The notes under the pieces: generated by a model
Databases searched by the model: none
What the model was told of the DNA's origin: nothing
Seen by the model: only the letters and a program-made list of their open reading frames with translations
Made by a program: the position numbers and the translations under genes
In this document: positions 21,293-31,065 of the stretch, piece by piece
Numbering within the stretch: the first letter of the stretch is position 1
Layout of the letters: the number at the start of each line of letters is the position of its first letter
DNA from: Taudactylus pleione
Taxonomy: Eukaryota > Chordata > Amphibia > Anura > Myobatrachidae
Direction: 5' to 3'
Length of the DNA: 64,000 nt
NCBI GenBank assembly: GCA_031769625.1
Contig: JAUIMM010000016.1
Coordinates: forward strand, 17,251,001-17,315,000

Positions 21293-22499
21293 TCACCGTT
21301 TTTTCACCCGTTTGGCTGGGGGAGGGAGGGCGCCAGACCGGGTCCGGGATGTCATCGGGCTTGCCTGTCCAGAGGCAGATGTTGTGGCCTCTGGACTAGG
21401 CACAGGGCTAGGCACATTTGGAGGATTGGCTGTTGTTGTGCCAGAGGTGGAGGATCCTGATGTTCCGGCAGGAAGGGAGGTCGGCTCCACCATGTGCTGG
21501 CGAACGAGCTGCTCCAGGGCATTGGCGATGCGGATGTTGGCCCTGGTATTTTCCGCCAGGGCCTGACCAATGGTCACATTGGCCGCAGCATTTTGCTCCA
21601 GGGCCTCAGCCACCCGTAGCAGACTGGCGTCCATCCTCTGCAGAATCTCCGTATGGAAATCCGATTTGAAATTGAGTTCTGTGAGGAGGGCCACTGCCTG
21701 CGAGGGGGATTGCCCTGGACTGGCTTCTGCAGGGTCCTCAGCCGGATGTACTAGTTCCTCCCCTGCAGAGCCAGCAGAAATTCGGCGGCCAAGGCTCCCC
21801 TCTGGAGCAGACTCATCCGCCTGTGTCTCTGTTAGGAAAAATGAGAAAAGACTCACATTAGAATCTACATATTGGCCCACTAACATTTCAGAGTTGGTGA
21901 CATCACAAGATTTACCTGGGACAACATGAGGAGCCGCAAAGTCTGGCATGTCCGTATCCATGTTGGACACGCCAAACACCTCCACAGGCTGCACACACCC
22001 CTGTGCCAGCTCTTCTAAATCCATCAACTCCAATGACACCCCATCTGTGGGATAAAATGGAAACCATTATCCTTTTGTTTAAAATGGTGTTTGTTTTTAG
22101 GGGGGGCAAGTGTTTACTTACCGCCGTTTGACATCCCGGGCTAGACGGACATAATCACCCACCCTATTGACAGCAACGGCTACCTCTTCCCACATTCTCC
22201 ACTTCTGGCTTGTACTCATATTCCTGTCTGCCTGTGGCAGGATGTCCACACACTTCTGAATCAAAACCTCCATCTCCTTTCTTGTGAAATGTGGCTGCCT
22301 TTTTTTTTTGGCAGCTTTGGCCGGAATACTGGGCCCAGCAGCCTCTTCCATGTCATCCTCCTCACCTATTTGTGTAAATATTCAGATTTCTCAAATTCAC
22401 AACTTGCCCAATCTTATGTTTCAAATTAATCATTGAGACAAAATGCATGAAAGACTTACCGCCTGACTCTTGTCCATTGTTTCCCTGGTCTGTAGCCAT
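21293..22499 (-). CDS. Harbinger accessory gene A: Myb/SANT-like DNA-binding protein
   Basis: Four exons are inferred on the minus strand: 22499-22460, 22365-22122, 22044-21916 and 21828-21293. All introns have GT-AG signals (donors gtaagt, gtaagt and gtaaat). The start ATG at 22499 gives MATDQGNNGQ, joined in frame to an acidic stretch and a Myb/trihelix-like domain (FTRKEMEVLIQKCVDILP to RLARDVKRR). After a linker comes an alanine/leucine-rich helical region (LLRVAEALEQNAAANVTIGQ), likely a coiled coil, and a basic tail, PPPAKRVKKR. In Harbinger elements such Myb-like proteins bind the transposon and bring the transposase to the nucleus. The exon sum is 949 nt, not a multiple of three, and exon 2 to 3 joins out of frame, so a 1-nt lesion is likely. 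Confidence 0.72.
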
Positions 22500-23879
22500 G
22501 TCTGAGGTCCAAACAAGAAATACACCAGAATTAAATGTGTTTTCGTGACGTATTTATACATGCGTCCTTATTTTGCGGCCGCATCATTGATTGTGCGTTC
22601 CTATGATCCCTCCTTAATTTGTGCGGGAAACGAAACACTATTTATGGCTTGGTGTGTCTCGAGTCGAGGTGGCGTTTTTGGATTGTTGGAGGTTACCTTG
22701 GTTGGAGTTTCTTGTTTGCGGATAAAGGAGTTGGCGTTTGGAGTTTATTTTGTTTGATAGATTTGCGTTTTGATTTTCCGTTCGCTTTTTTTTTTTTTGG
22801 CCTCGTTTCTTGATTTGGTAAGTTTTGTGAAGTCTAACTTTGGTTCAATTGGTGTCTCATTGTGTTTCTTCTTGTTTTTAATTTTGGGATCCATAATTTC
22901 ATCTATTTTAGCTTTTTTTTCATTTCGGACCCAAAGACCTTTTGATTTGGAATCATATATTTGCTCTTGTTAAGTCCATTTTTTATCTTGTATTTGCGAA
23001 CTAATTAGCGCATTTTTCTCTGTTTGTTTATTAACTTGTTTTGGCGAATTAATTAGCGCATTTTTCTCAGTTTGTTTATTAACTTGTATTGGCGAATTAA
23101 TTAGCGCATTTTTCTCTGTTTGTTTATTAACTTGTTTTGGCGAATTAATTAGCGCATTTTACTCTGTTTGTATAGTGACTTGTATTTGCGAACTAATTAG
23201 CGCATTTTTCTCTGTTTGTTTATTAACTTGTATTGGCGAATTAATTAGCGCATTTTTCTCTGTTTGTTTATTAACTTGTTTTGGCGAATTAATTAGCGCA
23301 TTTTTCTCAGTTTGTTTATTAACTTGTATTGGCGAATTAATTAGCGCATTTTTCTCTGTTTGTTTATTAACTTGTTTTGGCGAATTAATTAGCGCATTTT
23401 TCTCTGTTTGTATAGTGACTTGTATTTGCGAACTAATTAGCGCATTTTTCTCTGTTTGTTTATTAACTTGTATTGGCGAATTAATTAGCGCATTTTTCTC
23501 TGTTTGTTTATTAACTTGTTTTGGCGAACTAATTTGCGCATTTTTAAATGCTTATTAATCCTGTAAAATTGTTTGTGGTTGCCCTTTCGCTTTTTTGGCT
23601 TACATTTCAACCCATTTTGATGTACTGTGTGCAATGTCGATTTGCTCTTTGGCCAAATGTGTGTTTCGCCTATTTTATGTTTTGTCTAGCACAAAATTTA
23701 GAAACATAAATGCACAGACTAAACTTTTTCAAATTATTTTTGGGATTAATTTCAGTTTGGACGTATCATGACAATACCCCGGCATGTAAGCAGCAATGGA
23801 TGGTATCATCAAGCAAAGTTGTTCTTAATTTTCTTTTGGGGTGGGTCCAAAGCCTTACATTCAAATCTTGCCATTTCAG
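22500..23879. promoter_or_regulatory. Divergent intergenic region between gene A and the transposase
   Basis: About 1.4 kb separate the start of gene A (minus) from the transposase start (plus), so both genes probably fire from here. Much of it is a tandem array (see next entry). The right part includes a probable 5' UTR intron acceptor for the transposase (ccatttcag ending at 23879). No clear TATA box was pinned down. Confidence 0.5.
22985..23545 (+). repeat. 48-bp tandem array in the Harbinger promoter region
   Basis: About 11-12 units of 'ttaacttgtattggcgaatt' plus 'aattagcgcatttttctctgtttgtt'. A variant with 'tatagtgacttgtatttgcgaac' occurs at about 23170 and 23410, 240 bp apart, so five-unit higher-order repeats are present. 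Each unit carries aattaattagcgc, an AT-rich site suited to homeodomain or Myb-type binding (inference). A 127-codon frame through the array is an artefact because 48 is divisible by three. Confidence 0.9.
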
Positions 23880-23906
23880 GTTGATCTTGGGCGGATTGTT
23901 CTGGCC

Positions 23907-25016
23907 ATGCTCCCGGAAGCCGACCAACCTCAATCTCGTCCCAGGCGTAGGCATCGTAGGCGTGCAAGGCCCCAGATATTTCGAACACGTGTCACCCTTT
24001 TTGGAATGCCCGATGATGAGGTTTTAAGACGCTACCGTCTTCCTCCCAAAATCATCATAGACACTCTCTCATTAATAGAGAGTGAGCTTGAGCGGCAAAT
24101 TGACAGTCCAACAGCAATACCACCACTTACGCAATTTATGGCGGTGTTACATTTCTGTTCCTCAGGATCGTTTCAAACAACGGTGGGAATAGTGGCGGGC
24201 ATCTCACAATCCTCCTTTTCCAGGTACCTGAGGGCAGTGATGGAGGCACTTTTCAAGCACCTCCATCATTTTATTAAAATGCCTTTGGATATGGGTGCCC
24301 TTAGTGTGGCCAAGGCCAATTTTTACCAAATAGCTGGCTTCCCACACATCATAGTGGTTGTGGATGGTACTCACATACCACTTCAGCCTCCAGCACGGCT
24401 GGAGGCAATATTTCGCAACCGTAAACATTATCACTCCCTGAATGTAATGGTGGTATGTGATGCCTCCCTCCAGATCCTGTCCCTGAATGCAAAATTACCA
24501 GGAAGTGCACATGACTCCTTCGTCATCCGGCAATCAGGGATATGGCACAAATTAAACAACCTACAAGCTGGTGATGCGTGGCTTCTGGGTAAGTGGAGAC
24601 CTTTAGTACATAACAATGTTAAGCTTGATACACAGTGATCCTGATGTTGTCTATTCTTTTTCACAGGAGACAGTGGATACCCTTGCATGCCCTGGCTGCT
24701 CACTCCTTATTTGGCTCCCACACCAGGTCCACAAAGTGAGTTTAATACCGCACTTACAGCCACCAGGCAAGTGGTGGAGCGCTGTATCGGCCGATTCAGA
24801 TGCCTCCACCGCTCTGGTGGTGAGCTCATGTATTTGCCGGATATGGTTTCGAAAATTGTGGTCCTGTGTGGGATCTTTCACAACATCGCCATAAGGAGTG
24901 GTGTTCCAATGCAGCCAGAGGATGCCTTACCTGAGGATGGCCCCCCCGAGGTTGGTCGGAGGTCAGTATGTGGGGGGGCCATACGCGATGATGTGGCGGC
25001 CCGATATTTTAGGTAA
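23907..25016 (+). CDS. PIF/Harbinger transposase (DDE), spliced
   Basis: Two coding exons, 23907-24588 and 24667-25016, are joined by a 78-nt GT-AG intron, giving 343 residues in frame. The start is MLPEADQPQS, followed by a very basic segment (about residues 10-25), then the helical domain containing IAGISQSSFSRYL, which typically contacts DNA. The catalytic triad is complete: D153 in VVVDGTHI, D203 in PGSAHDSF and E265 in TRQVVERCIGRFR. The splice restores the family motif LLGDSGYPCMPWLLTPY. It cuts and pastes the element, probably with a Myb-like partner. An upstream acceptor at 23879 suggests a 5' UTR intron. AATAAA at 25366-25371 is the likely poly(A) signal. I see no stop or frameshift, so the gene may still be functional. 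Confidence 0.93.
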
Positions 25017-25365
25017 TTATTGACCAAAAAACAGTGTGTATACCCAATGTGTTACGGTTTTTTAGCGTTCATCTTTTTTTATATTAATTCTTGCACCATC
25101 TTCTGTTTGTTTGCATAATCTTTGGCACTCCCACGATTACTACTTCCTGCTACCCTTCAAAAACCTTTATGTGGAAACTTCTGGAATATATTCTGACACC
25201 AATATTGCAATGCCATATTTTTGAAATCATGTGGGCATGGACCTTCGTCAACCAGTTCTTGATTTGTTGTGTGTTTGTTTAGTGTTTTTGGTATGTGGTG
25301 TTTTTCTGATTATCACTGTGTGTTTTGTTTGTGAGTGACCACTTTGTATTTTGATTTCTGTTGTG

Positions 25366-25371
25366 AATAAA
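25366..25371 (+). terminator. Poly(A) signal for the transposase
   Basis: AATAAA 350 bp after the stop codon, followed by a GT-rich stretch (ggagagtgtaatttg). Confidence 0.55.
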
Positions 25372-25805
25372 TATTTGGAGAGTGTAATTTGTTTCCTTTT
25401 TGGGCACGTTAGAAGCAAGTGTAAACAAACTCCCAAACGTTAATTTTACCTAAGGAGTAACCCAGTAATGAAGCAAGTGGAGCTAAAATGTAATATGTTT
25501 TCGGGGTACTAACCAACACACCAAGGAATCCTGTACAATCAGTTGCCTTCGTAAGATTGTCCTAAGCAGTTTGGCCACCAAATAGGAACCTGAAAAATGT
25601 TGTAAACTATCATGTTGGCCACCACAAAAAAGGAAAATGACATTGGTACTGGGAGGTGTTTCTTGTGCCTGTTTGCATTCAAAATACAACACACAATCTG
25701 TAGTGAGATTCTGTGGCAATCCTTGCTTGAAGAGTCTACTTATGTCAGTGTAAAGAATCTTGGATTTACTCAAAACACATGAGACAGAGCTTGAATTAAA
25801 ACTGA
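25372..25805. other. Spacer between convergent Harbinger genes
   Basis: No frame with family features. It lies between the poly(A) signals of the transposase and gene B. Confidence 0.5.
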
Positions 25806-25811
25806 TTTATT
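25806..25811 (-). terminator. Poly(A) signal for accessory gene B
   Basis: TTTATT on plus (AATAAA on minus), about 32 bp beyond the gene B stop codon at 25843. The close spacing fits a compact transposon gene. Confidence 0.5.
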
Positions 25812-26384
25812 AGGAAACAATTAGAAAAAAAAAAAAAAAAAACTAATTCCTAAGGAGGACCAACAGATGGTCAAGGCCCTGCAGAAGCCCGGTGACCTGC
25901 TCCCGCATACGGGCCACACAATGACAGATTTCTGCCCGACGCCTCTGTTCCTCTGTGGGTGACAAAAGTTTGGGGATTAATAAATCTATAATGAAGCAAC
26001 ATTCTAAAAAAACACAAAACAAGCAAACCAAAACTTAAAAGCTTGTGGCCAAAAAAAACATTACACGGATAAAACCCAGCACCCCAAAATGTCCTAGGCC
26101 AAAAATACAAGGGCCCTAAAAAAATGCACACAGGTGTGATATGTGTATGGTGACATCAGCAGGAACAGGTAAAGACAACCCCCAAAAATACCCTAAGGCG
26201 ACAGAAAGCCAACAAAAATGGGGATGACACATGATTACATACAAACAGTTTGTGGTGCCCAAAATAAAATTAAAAAACATACCGTTCTCAAAAACGCCAG
26301 AGCCAGAAGCCACTCCCTGGACCACCTCGGAGGTGGCTACATTCCCCAAACCTAGGGACAGGGTGTTTGACGAATCCTGGGAGG

Positions 26385-26725
26385 TAGGGCCAGATTAACA
26401 ATGGGGCAGATGGAGCTACAGCTCCAGGCCTCCAAATAAAAATAGGCCCATCATCATGACAGCATGATGTTGACTGACCATCTGCTGTCCACATGGTCAG
26501 CCATAAATCATAAGTAGTAAAAATTGTATTTCTAGTTACCTCACAAAATAGATTTTTTTTTCTTTTACATATTTATGGAGACATTGGTGTTGAGATTATA
26601 GCGCATGTATATGCCCATGTGGCTCTGGCCACACCACACAGCTCTGGTCACACCTCATCTGATTTTCAAAATAGGCCCTTAATCATTTTCAGCTCCAGGC
26701 CCATGTGGCCCTCAATCCGGCCCTG
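26385..26725. mobile_element. hAT-type MITE inside gene B, with 8-bp TSD
   Basis: The ends tagggccagatt and, inverted, cagggccggatt enclose 341 bp, and internal 'agctccaggcc' copies are inverted. The flanking 8-bp repeats CTGGGAGG at 26377-26384 and 26726-26733 are perfect. It carries no transposase. The insertion falls in a proline/serine codon run of exon 2. Confidence 0.9.
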
Positions 26726-26974
26726 CTGGGAGGGAGTATTTGGAGGAGGGACGGATGGAGGAGAGGGGGAATTGGGCTGGAGGGGAAGTAGACCTGAAAT
26801 CTCGGCCACAGGGTCTGGGGAGGAGGGGGTAATTGATGAATTGGGGGTTGGAGAGAGGGGCTGGGACTGGCATCTTGTCTGGCGATGCCGCCGTAGTCTT
26901 TGCTGTGCCCCTAAAAAATGATAAAAATATTGTGGTTAGTTTCACCAGGAATCCAAAATAAAAAATAAAAAAAT

Positions 26975-27263
26975 ACAATGACTAAATAGGACAGATATGA
27001 AAACATGCACATGCAGATATGACTACAATGACTCAATAGGACAGACATGAAAACATGCACATGCAGATATGACTACAATGACTCAATAGGACAGACATGA
27101 AAACATGCATATGCAGATATGACTACAATGACTCAATAGGACAGACATGAAAACATGCACATGCAGATATGACTACAATGACTCAATAGGACAGACATGA
27201 AAACATGCACATGCAGATATGACTACAATGACTCAATAGGACAGACATGAAAACATGCACACA
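26975..27263 (+). repeat. 50-bp tandem array in intron 1 of gene B
   Basis: About 5.8 units of 'gactacaatgactcaatagg' plus 'acagacatgaaaacatgcacatgcagatat' with exact 50-bp spacing (27021, 27071, 27121, 27171, 27221). Adjacent units are almost identical. Each contains tgactca, an AP-1-type site. Confidence 0.93.
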
Positions 27264-27557
27264 CAGTTAGGGCCCACAAGATAAACTTGAAAACCACATT
27301 CCAGAAAACTTACTTTCCGCAATCTGCATGCGAAAGCATGCCAGCAAGCGGGGCGTACGCTGGTGCAGGTCCGACCACCTGCGCTCCAGCTGGCCAATAT
27401 GTCGGCGTGAGCCGAAGGAGCGCAGGCGGCGACGTACCTCCGCATATGCGGAACGCTTTCGCCTATTTGAGATGGGTGGAGGCTGACTGGTGATCCGCCT
27501 GTCCATCACCTCTGTCAGCACCAGCAGTTCGCGCCTGGTGAATGCGGCGGATCTCAT

Positions 27558-28215
27558 GATGGCAATGGTGTTTTTTTGGCTAAATATTTTTAATAAAGCA
27601 CCCCAAAAAAATTTGATTGGCTAATGTATTTGGGAAATTAACAGGACAAATTCTATTGGTTAGTGTATGAGTCATGTGTTCGACAGGGCCACAAATCTCT
27701 TGAGAGTTATGATAGGCTTGATGCAGTGACATGCGTAAGCAAATTTAAATAAAGAAATGAACCACAGAAAATTTGTGGGGATACAAACAAATAGAACAAT
27801 TGTTTAATTGGGGCTAACATGTCTTTTGACCAATAAAAGCGAAGGTTTCAGCCATACATATTCTGCGAGCAAACACAAACACGGACAAGATTAAAGTTTA
27901 TTGCATTGTGTTGAAAAAAAAAAAAAATTAAGCTAATTGATACATTGATTGGCATGATACGATTGAGGGAGGTAGGCAGAAAAAACGAGCAGGTAATCGG
28001 AATCTGACAGTCCCACTTCCGGTTTGTACTTGTGCGTGCGTTCCCTTCAAGCCATTTCGGGGATGTACGCTCGCTATTTGGCACGCTCGTTAGTTAGAGG
28101 AGGGGTCGGCTGAGTTTGGGGCGGATTTTTTGCTGCGTACGAAAATACGAGCGAGTGCTTGAATTTAAATATTTTTTTACGTACGCCCAATTGCGAGTGG
28201 GTCTGAATCAGGGCC
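27558..28215. other. Right subterminal region of the Harbinger element
   Basis: Upstream of gene B and up to the right TIR. It contains AT-rich spacer, then CpG-bearing 'gtgcgtgcgttccc' and 'ttacgtacgcccaattgcg', resembling the left subterminal region in inverse orientation. Confidence 0.5.
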
Positions 28216-28246
<31 letters not shown>

Positions 28247-28250
28247 TACT
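28216..28250. repeat. (TA)n microsatellite at the right flank of the Harbinger element
   Basis: Alternating AT run directly after the TIR. It is either the insertion target or expanded after insertion. Confidence 0.85.
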
Positions 28251-28297
28251 ACAATGCCCCACTATCTATTTATGAATAATGCAACAGAACGGACTCC

Positions 28298-28832
28298 GGG
28301 CCTGATTCAGCTTGGATCGCAGTTGCTAATATGCACGCGACCGGCTGATTGTTGCATTCTGTACATGTGGACGTATCACAGAGCGCGTGCGTGAACCGGC
28401 CACTGCAATGGGGACTGCAATCTCCATGGATACGTAGACCCATTGCATAGTGATTGACATGAAGTGTCATTTGTGGGTGGTAATGGGGAGTGGTCAGCCG
28501 AATGCAGGCGTGCCAGTGCGTTTCAACACCGTTGCAGGGGCATGCATAAATTATCCCCTGCGATCCCATATACACAGTGTGAGGTCTCATAGCGTGAGTG
28601 GCTGGTAGCAATTCCTGAGTAAGGTCACGGCTCATGCAAGTGTGCACATGGGTCCGATGGTACTCGATTGTAGCGATGGTTTCACTATTCTGCTAAGTAT
28701 TATGGATGTGTGTATGGTACAGTGGGCATCCTTATGTGGTGATGAGATTGCATTGCAATCACAGAGGTTTGGCTTGCTATTGCAGTTGAACTGTTTGCGT
28801 ATGCAGAATTGCGATCCAAGCTAAATCAGGCC
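28298..28832. mobile_element. Harbinger-type MITE, 535 bp
   Basis: The left end gggcctgattcagcttggat continues to 'cgca'; the inverse of the right end reads ggcctgatttagcttggatc then 'gca', 23 bp with one difference. Subterminal features match 18540-18904 and the truncated copy at 52433-52669. No coding capacity. Confidence 0.75.
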
Positions 28833-29024
28833 TTCTGTTGTTAATTTTTTTTTCTTTCTTACAAATGCTCACATGCCCCCACATGTTGGCCACATCCACA
28901 ATCCAGGACAGGTGAAGGGGGTGCCGCAACATATTCTTGCTCCGGGCACCATGGCTCCTAGCTACACCTCTGGTTGGAACATACAATCAGCCTGCAACTT
29001 CTATAGGGCAGCTTATTATATGTA
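28833..29024. mobile_element. hAT MITE right end and spacer
   Basis: 28900-28973 ends ccatggctcctagctacacctctg, the inverse of a cagaggtgtagctagg hAT end like that at 1914. The left half is missing. Confidence 0.5.
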
Positions 29025-29300
29025 CAGTATAATGCTAGGAAATCTCTCTCTTTCTCTCTATCTAGTAGTAGATAAGTAAACAGAGCTATAGAATCATATG
29101 TGACTGATCTGTTAGAAAAATAAATGAGTAAAAAAGCATGTAGGTATCGGATGTACTTCATGTACTCATCCATTTCAAGACTGTTAGAAAAATAAACAGT
29201 TAAACAATAAAAATTAAAGGAGTTTTCACCTTCAGAATGTGTTAGATTACTTGCTTTTCTTTCTGCATATATTACTATAGGTACATATATACATTGCTTT
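29025..29300 (-). repeat. Duplicated module, block C copy 3
   Basis: Third copy of the block at 15890-16185 and 18905-19160. On the minus strand the acceptor-like 'tttttctaacag' is conserved but the donor-like 'gtaagtacct' is not. A 71-codon frame (28958-29173) starts here and is unassigned. Confidence 0.65.
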
Positions 29301-29461
29301 ATTCTTCTGCATTTATTCTGCCGTTTTTAGCCATATCATTATATTATCCGGCAGAGCTGATTAGTTTTGCTGCTATACACGGCAAAGCTGTGATTGGGAT
29401 ACAAATGTATCCAATGTACAGAGCACAACAGAGCAGTATTGAGCAATGAAATAAAACGCTC
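29301..29461 (-). repeat. Duplicated module, block D copy 2 (first part)
   Basis: Homologous to 19190-19330. The homology is interrupted by a MITE at 29462, then by the foldback repeat, and resumes at about 30070-30165. Confidence 0.7.
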
Positions 29462-29721
29462 GGGGGGGGGATTCAATTGTTTAGCCGGCAGCTTTTTTTC
29501 TAAGATGCCCAAAGGAGCAATTCAATTGTTGCTCTGTCAGGGCACGATAGCCGCCGCCGCCGGTATTTCTGCTCGCACCCTCAGGAGGGGGCCAGCTGAA
29601 ATATGTGAGAAATCCCCCGGTTAGGGCATGCTAAGCGCAGTTACTGCGCCCAGAACAATTGAATTGCAACACTGGACGCTCATTACTTATCATGCCTTAA
29701 AAAAACAATTGAATTGCCCCC
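29462..29721. mobile_element. MITE with CAATTGAATTG-type TIRs
   Basis: The left end gggggggggattcaattgtt and the right end aacaattgaattgccccc are inverses. Extra internal copies of 'caattcaattgtt' and 'caattgaattg' occur. No clear TSD. GC-rich interior with a CCGCCGCCGCC run. Confidence 0.7.
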
Positions 29722-29744
29722 TGAGTATTCAGTATAAACCAGAG

Positions 29745-30075
29745 GTTCCCAACCACGGTCCTTAAGGCACACTAACAGTCCAGGTTTTAAGGATAGCCAT
29801 AATTGAGCACAAGTATCTTAATTAGTCCCTAAGTTATTTTGATTTAACCATTTGTGCTCAAGCATGGCTATAACTAAAACCTGGACTGTTAGGGGCATAT
29901 TTACTAAAGTGAGAGGATTGAAGTGGCGTTGTTGCCCATAGCAACCAATCTAAAAGAATAATTGCTAGAATCGGGTTTGTTGCTATTGGAAACATCTCCA
30001 CTTCTAAAAACTCTCACTTTAGTAAATATACCCCTTAGTGTGCCTTGGGGATGTAGGTTGGGAAATACTGGTATA
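29745..30075. repeat. Foldback repeat interrupted by a nested MITE
   Basis: Same element as 4238-4420, with arms 'aaggcacactaacagtccagg' and its inverse, and the outer phrase 'ttgggaaatactggt'. The right arm is split at 'actgtta' by a 143-bp MITE. Confidence 0.8.
29892..30034. mobile_element. 143-bp MITE with TTA TSD, nested
   Basis: The ends ggggcatatttactaaagtg and, inverted, ggggtatatttactaaagtg are flanked by TTA at 29889-29891 and 30035-30037. The uninterrupted host repeat at 4385-4395 shows the empty site. The TTA target suggests PIF/Harbinger. A partial relative is at 1664-1750. Confidence 0.88.
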
Positions 30076-30165
30076 AACACATGTCAGTAAATGTAAGATT
30101 TTATCGATATATGTAGAAAACACCAGGGGGTATATTTATGAAGCTGCAGCTTTTTGTCTAACTTA

Positions 30166-31010
30166 GACCCATATCCAATATTGGAGCGAAAAACCCATGC
30201 TGGACTTTTTGCTCCACTTCGGAGGTTTTGCATAATGTTTCGGGCGCGCGCCTGCTTTATCCCCGCATTCAATTAGAAAGGAGCGAAAACGGGACCCATC
30301 GGAAAGGTATCGGGAAAAAAATATATTTTTCGGGAAATCATCCAGGGACCCCCCTAATGATGTCCAGACATGGGGGATCACTATGGGTACCCCTGTTTTG
30401 GCCTGTGGAAGGTAAGAATAGTTATTAAACAGCCGCGGCAGGTGTTTTTTTTCTGCCTGGGAAGAAGGGGTGAAGGAGAGCACTTAGGTTTTTTTTTTAC
30501 AAACAAAAACTAGGTGCATCGAATTTGGGGTACATGAAAATGGGTGCAAGCCTATTTTTAATTCCCTAGAGTGCATTTTTAAAATTCTTCAAAAATGCAC
30601 CTGCCGCTACTGCCTGCATTATTTAAAACACATGCCACATACATGGGGACCCCCTGAATTAATTTTGTTAGGTTAAAACTTTGTTCTCAATAATTTTTTT
30701 TTTTTACTCCAAAATTGAACTTATTTTTTTGGGGTGCCCCTATTTTTATTTTTTACTTTTTTGACACAGATCATTTTTAGGGGCCATTCCCAGGGGTGCA
30801 GGCTATTTTTTTTTAAAACCTGCACCCCTAAACCCCAATTTTGCACTTTTTTTCGCCACCTATTCTGTGGTGAAAACATATCCCCATTTTTTTATAAAGA
30901 ATATTCGCACCGACGAAAAGTCTTTGTAACTGAATACGGGTATAATTAAAATAGGCGAAAATTATGTCATATTCAATTTGAGGCTTTTCGCCTCAAATTG
31001 AATATGGCCC
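30166..31010. mobile_element. 845-bp MITE with TTA TSD
   Basis: The left end gacccatatccaatattgga continues to 'gcgaaaa'; the inverse of the right end reads gggccatattcaatttgagg then 'cgaaaa'. TTA flanks at 30163-30165 and 31011-31013. The right end also forms a hairpin of its own (attcaatttgaggc/gcctcaaattgaat). No transposase. A Harbinger-like class is inferred from the target. Confidence 0.8.
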
Positions 31011-31065
31011 TTAGTCTGTATTCTCTTATACACTGCTGTAGGGTCACTAAGTAACCTACCACCAT

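Larger units (their letters stand above)
25843..27557 (-). pseudogene. Harbinger accessory gene B: trihelix/Myb-like protein, interrupted by a hAT MITE
   Basis: Three minus-strand exons: 27557-27314, 26910-26283 and 25952-25843, with GT-AG junctions whose phases agree. Removing the 341-bp MITE and one TSD copy gives 633 nt, about 210 residues. The N-terminus is a Myb/trihelix-like domain (FTRRELLVLTEVMDRR to LERRWSDLHQRT). A Pro/Ser-rich middle follows (PLSPTPNSSITPSSPD). The C-terminal helix (EEQRRRAEICHCVARM to LLQGLDHLLVLL) probably mediates interaction. It is unlike gene A in sequence but similar in plan. The MITE at 26385-26725 splits exon 2 and brings stops, so this copy is broken although all else looks intact. 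Intron 1 holds a 50-bp tandem array. Confidence 0.8.
20250..28215 (+). mobile_element. PIF/Harbinger transposon, about 8 kb, three genes
   Basis: The left end ggcactcattcagagccact and the inverse of the right end ggccctgattcagacccact match over about 26 positions. Trinucleotide ATA flanks both sides (20247-20249 and 28216-28218), the 3-bp target size expected for Harbinger, although the right flank is an AT microsatellite and so weak evidence. Inside are a plus-strand spliced DDE transposase (23907-25016) and two minus-strand Myb/trihelix-like genes (22499-21293 and 27557-25843). Three tandem arrays or insertions also occur. No second TIR pair is seen inside, so I read it as one element rather than two nested ones. 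Confidence 0.85.

Noticed and set aside
23175..23558. 127-codon Cys/Phe-rich frame
   Set aside because: Direct product of the 48-bp array (divisible by three) in a promoter region.
20250..28215. Two nested Harbinger elements instead of one with three genes
   Set aside because: I could not find a second pair of GATTCAGA-type ends or 3-bp duplications inside. Kept as the main alternative in the finding.
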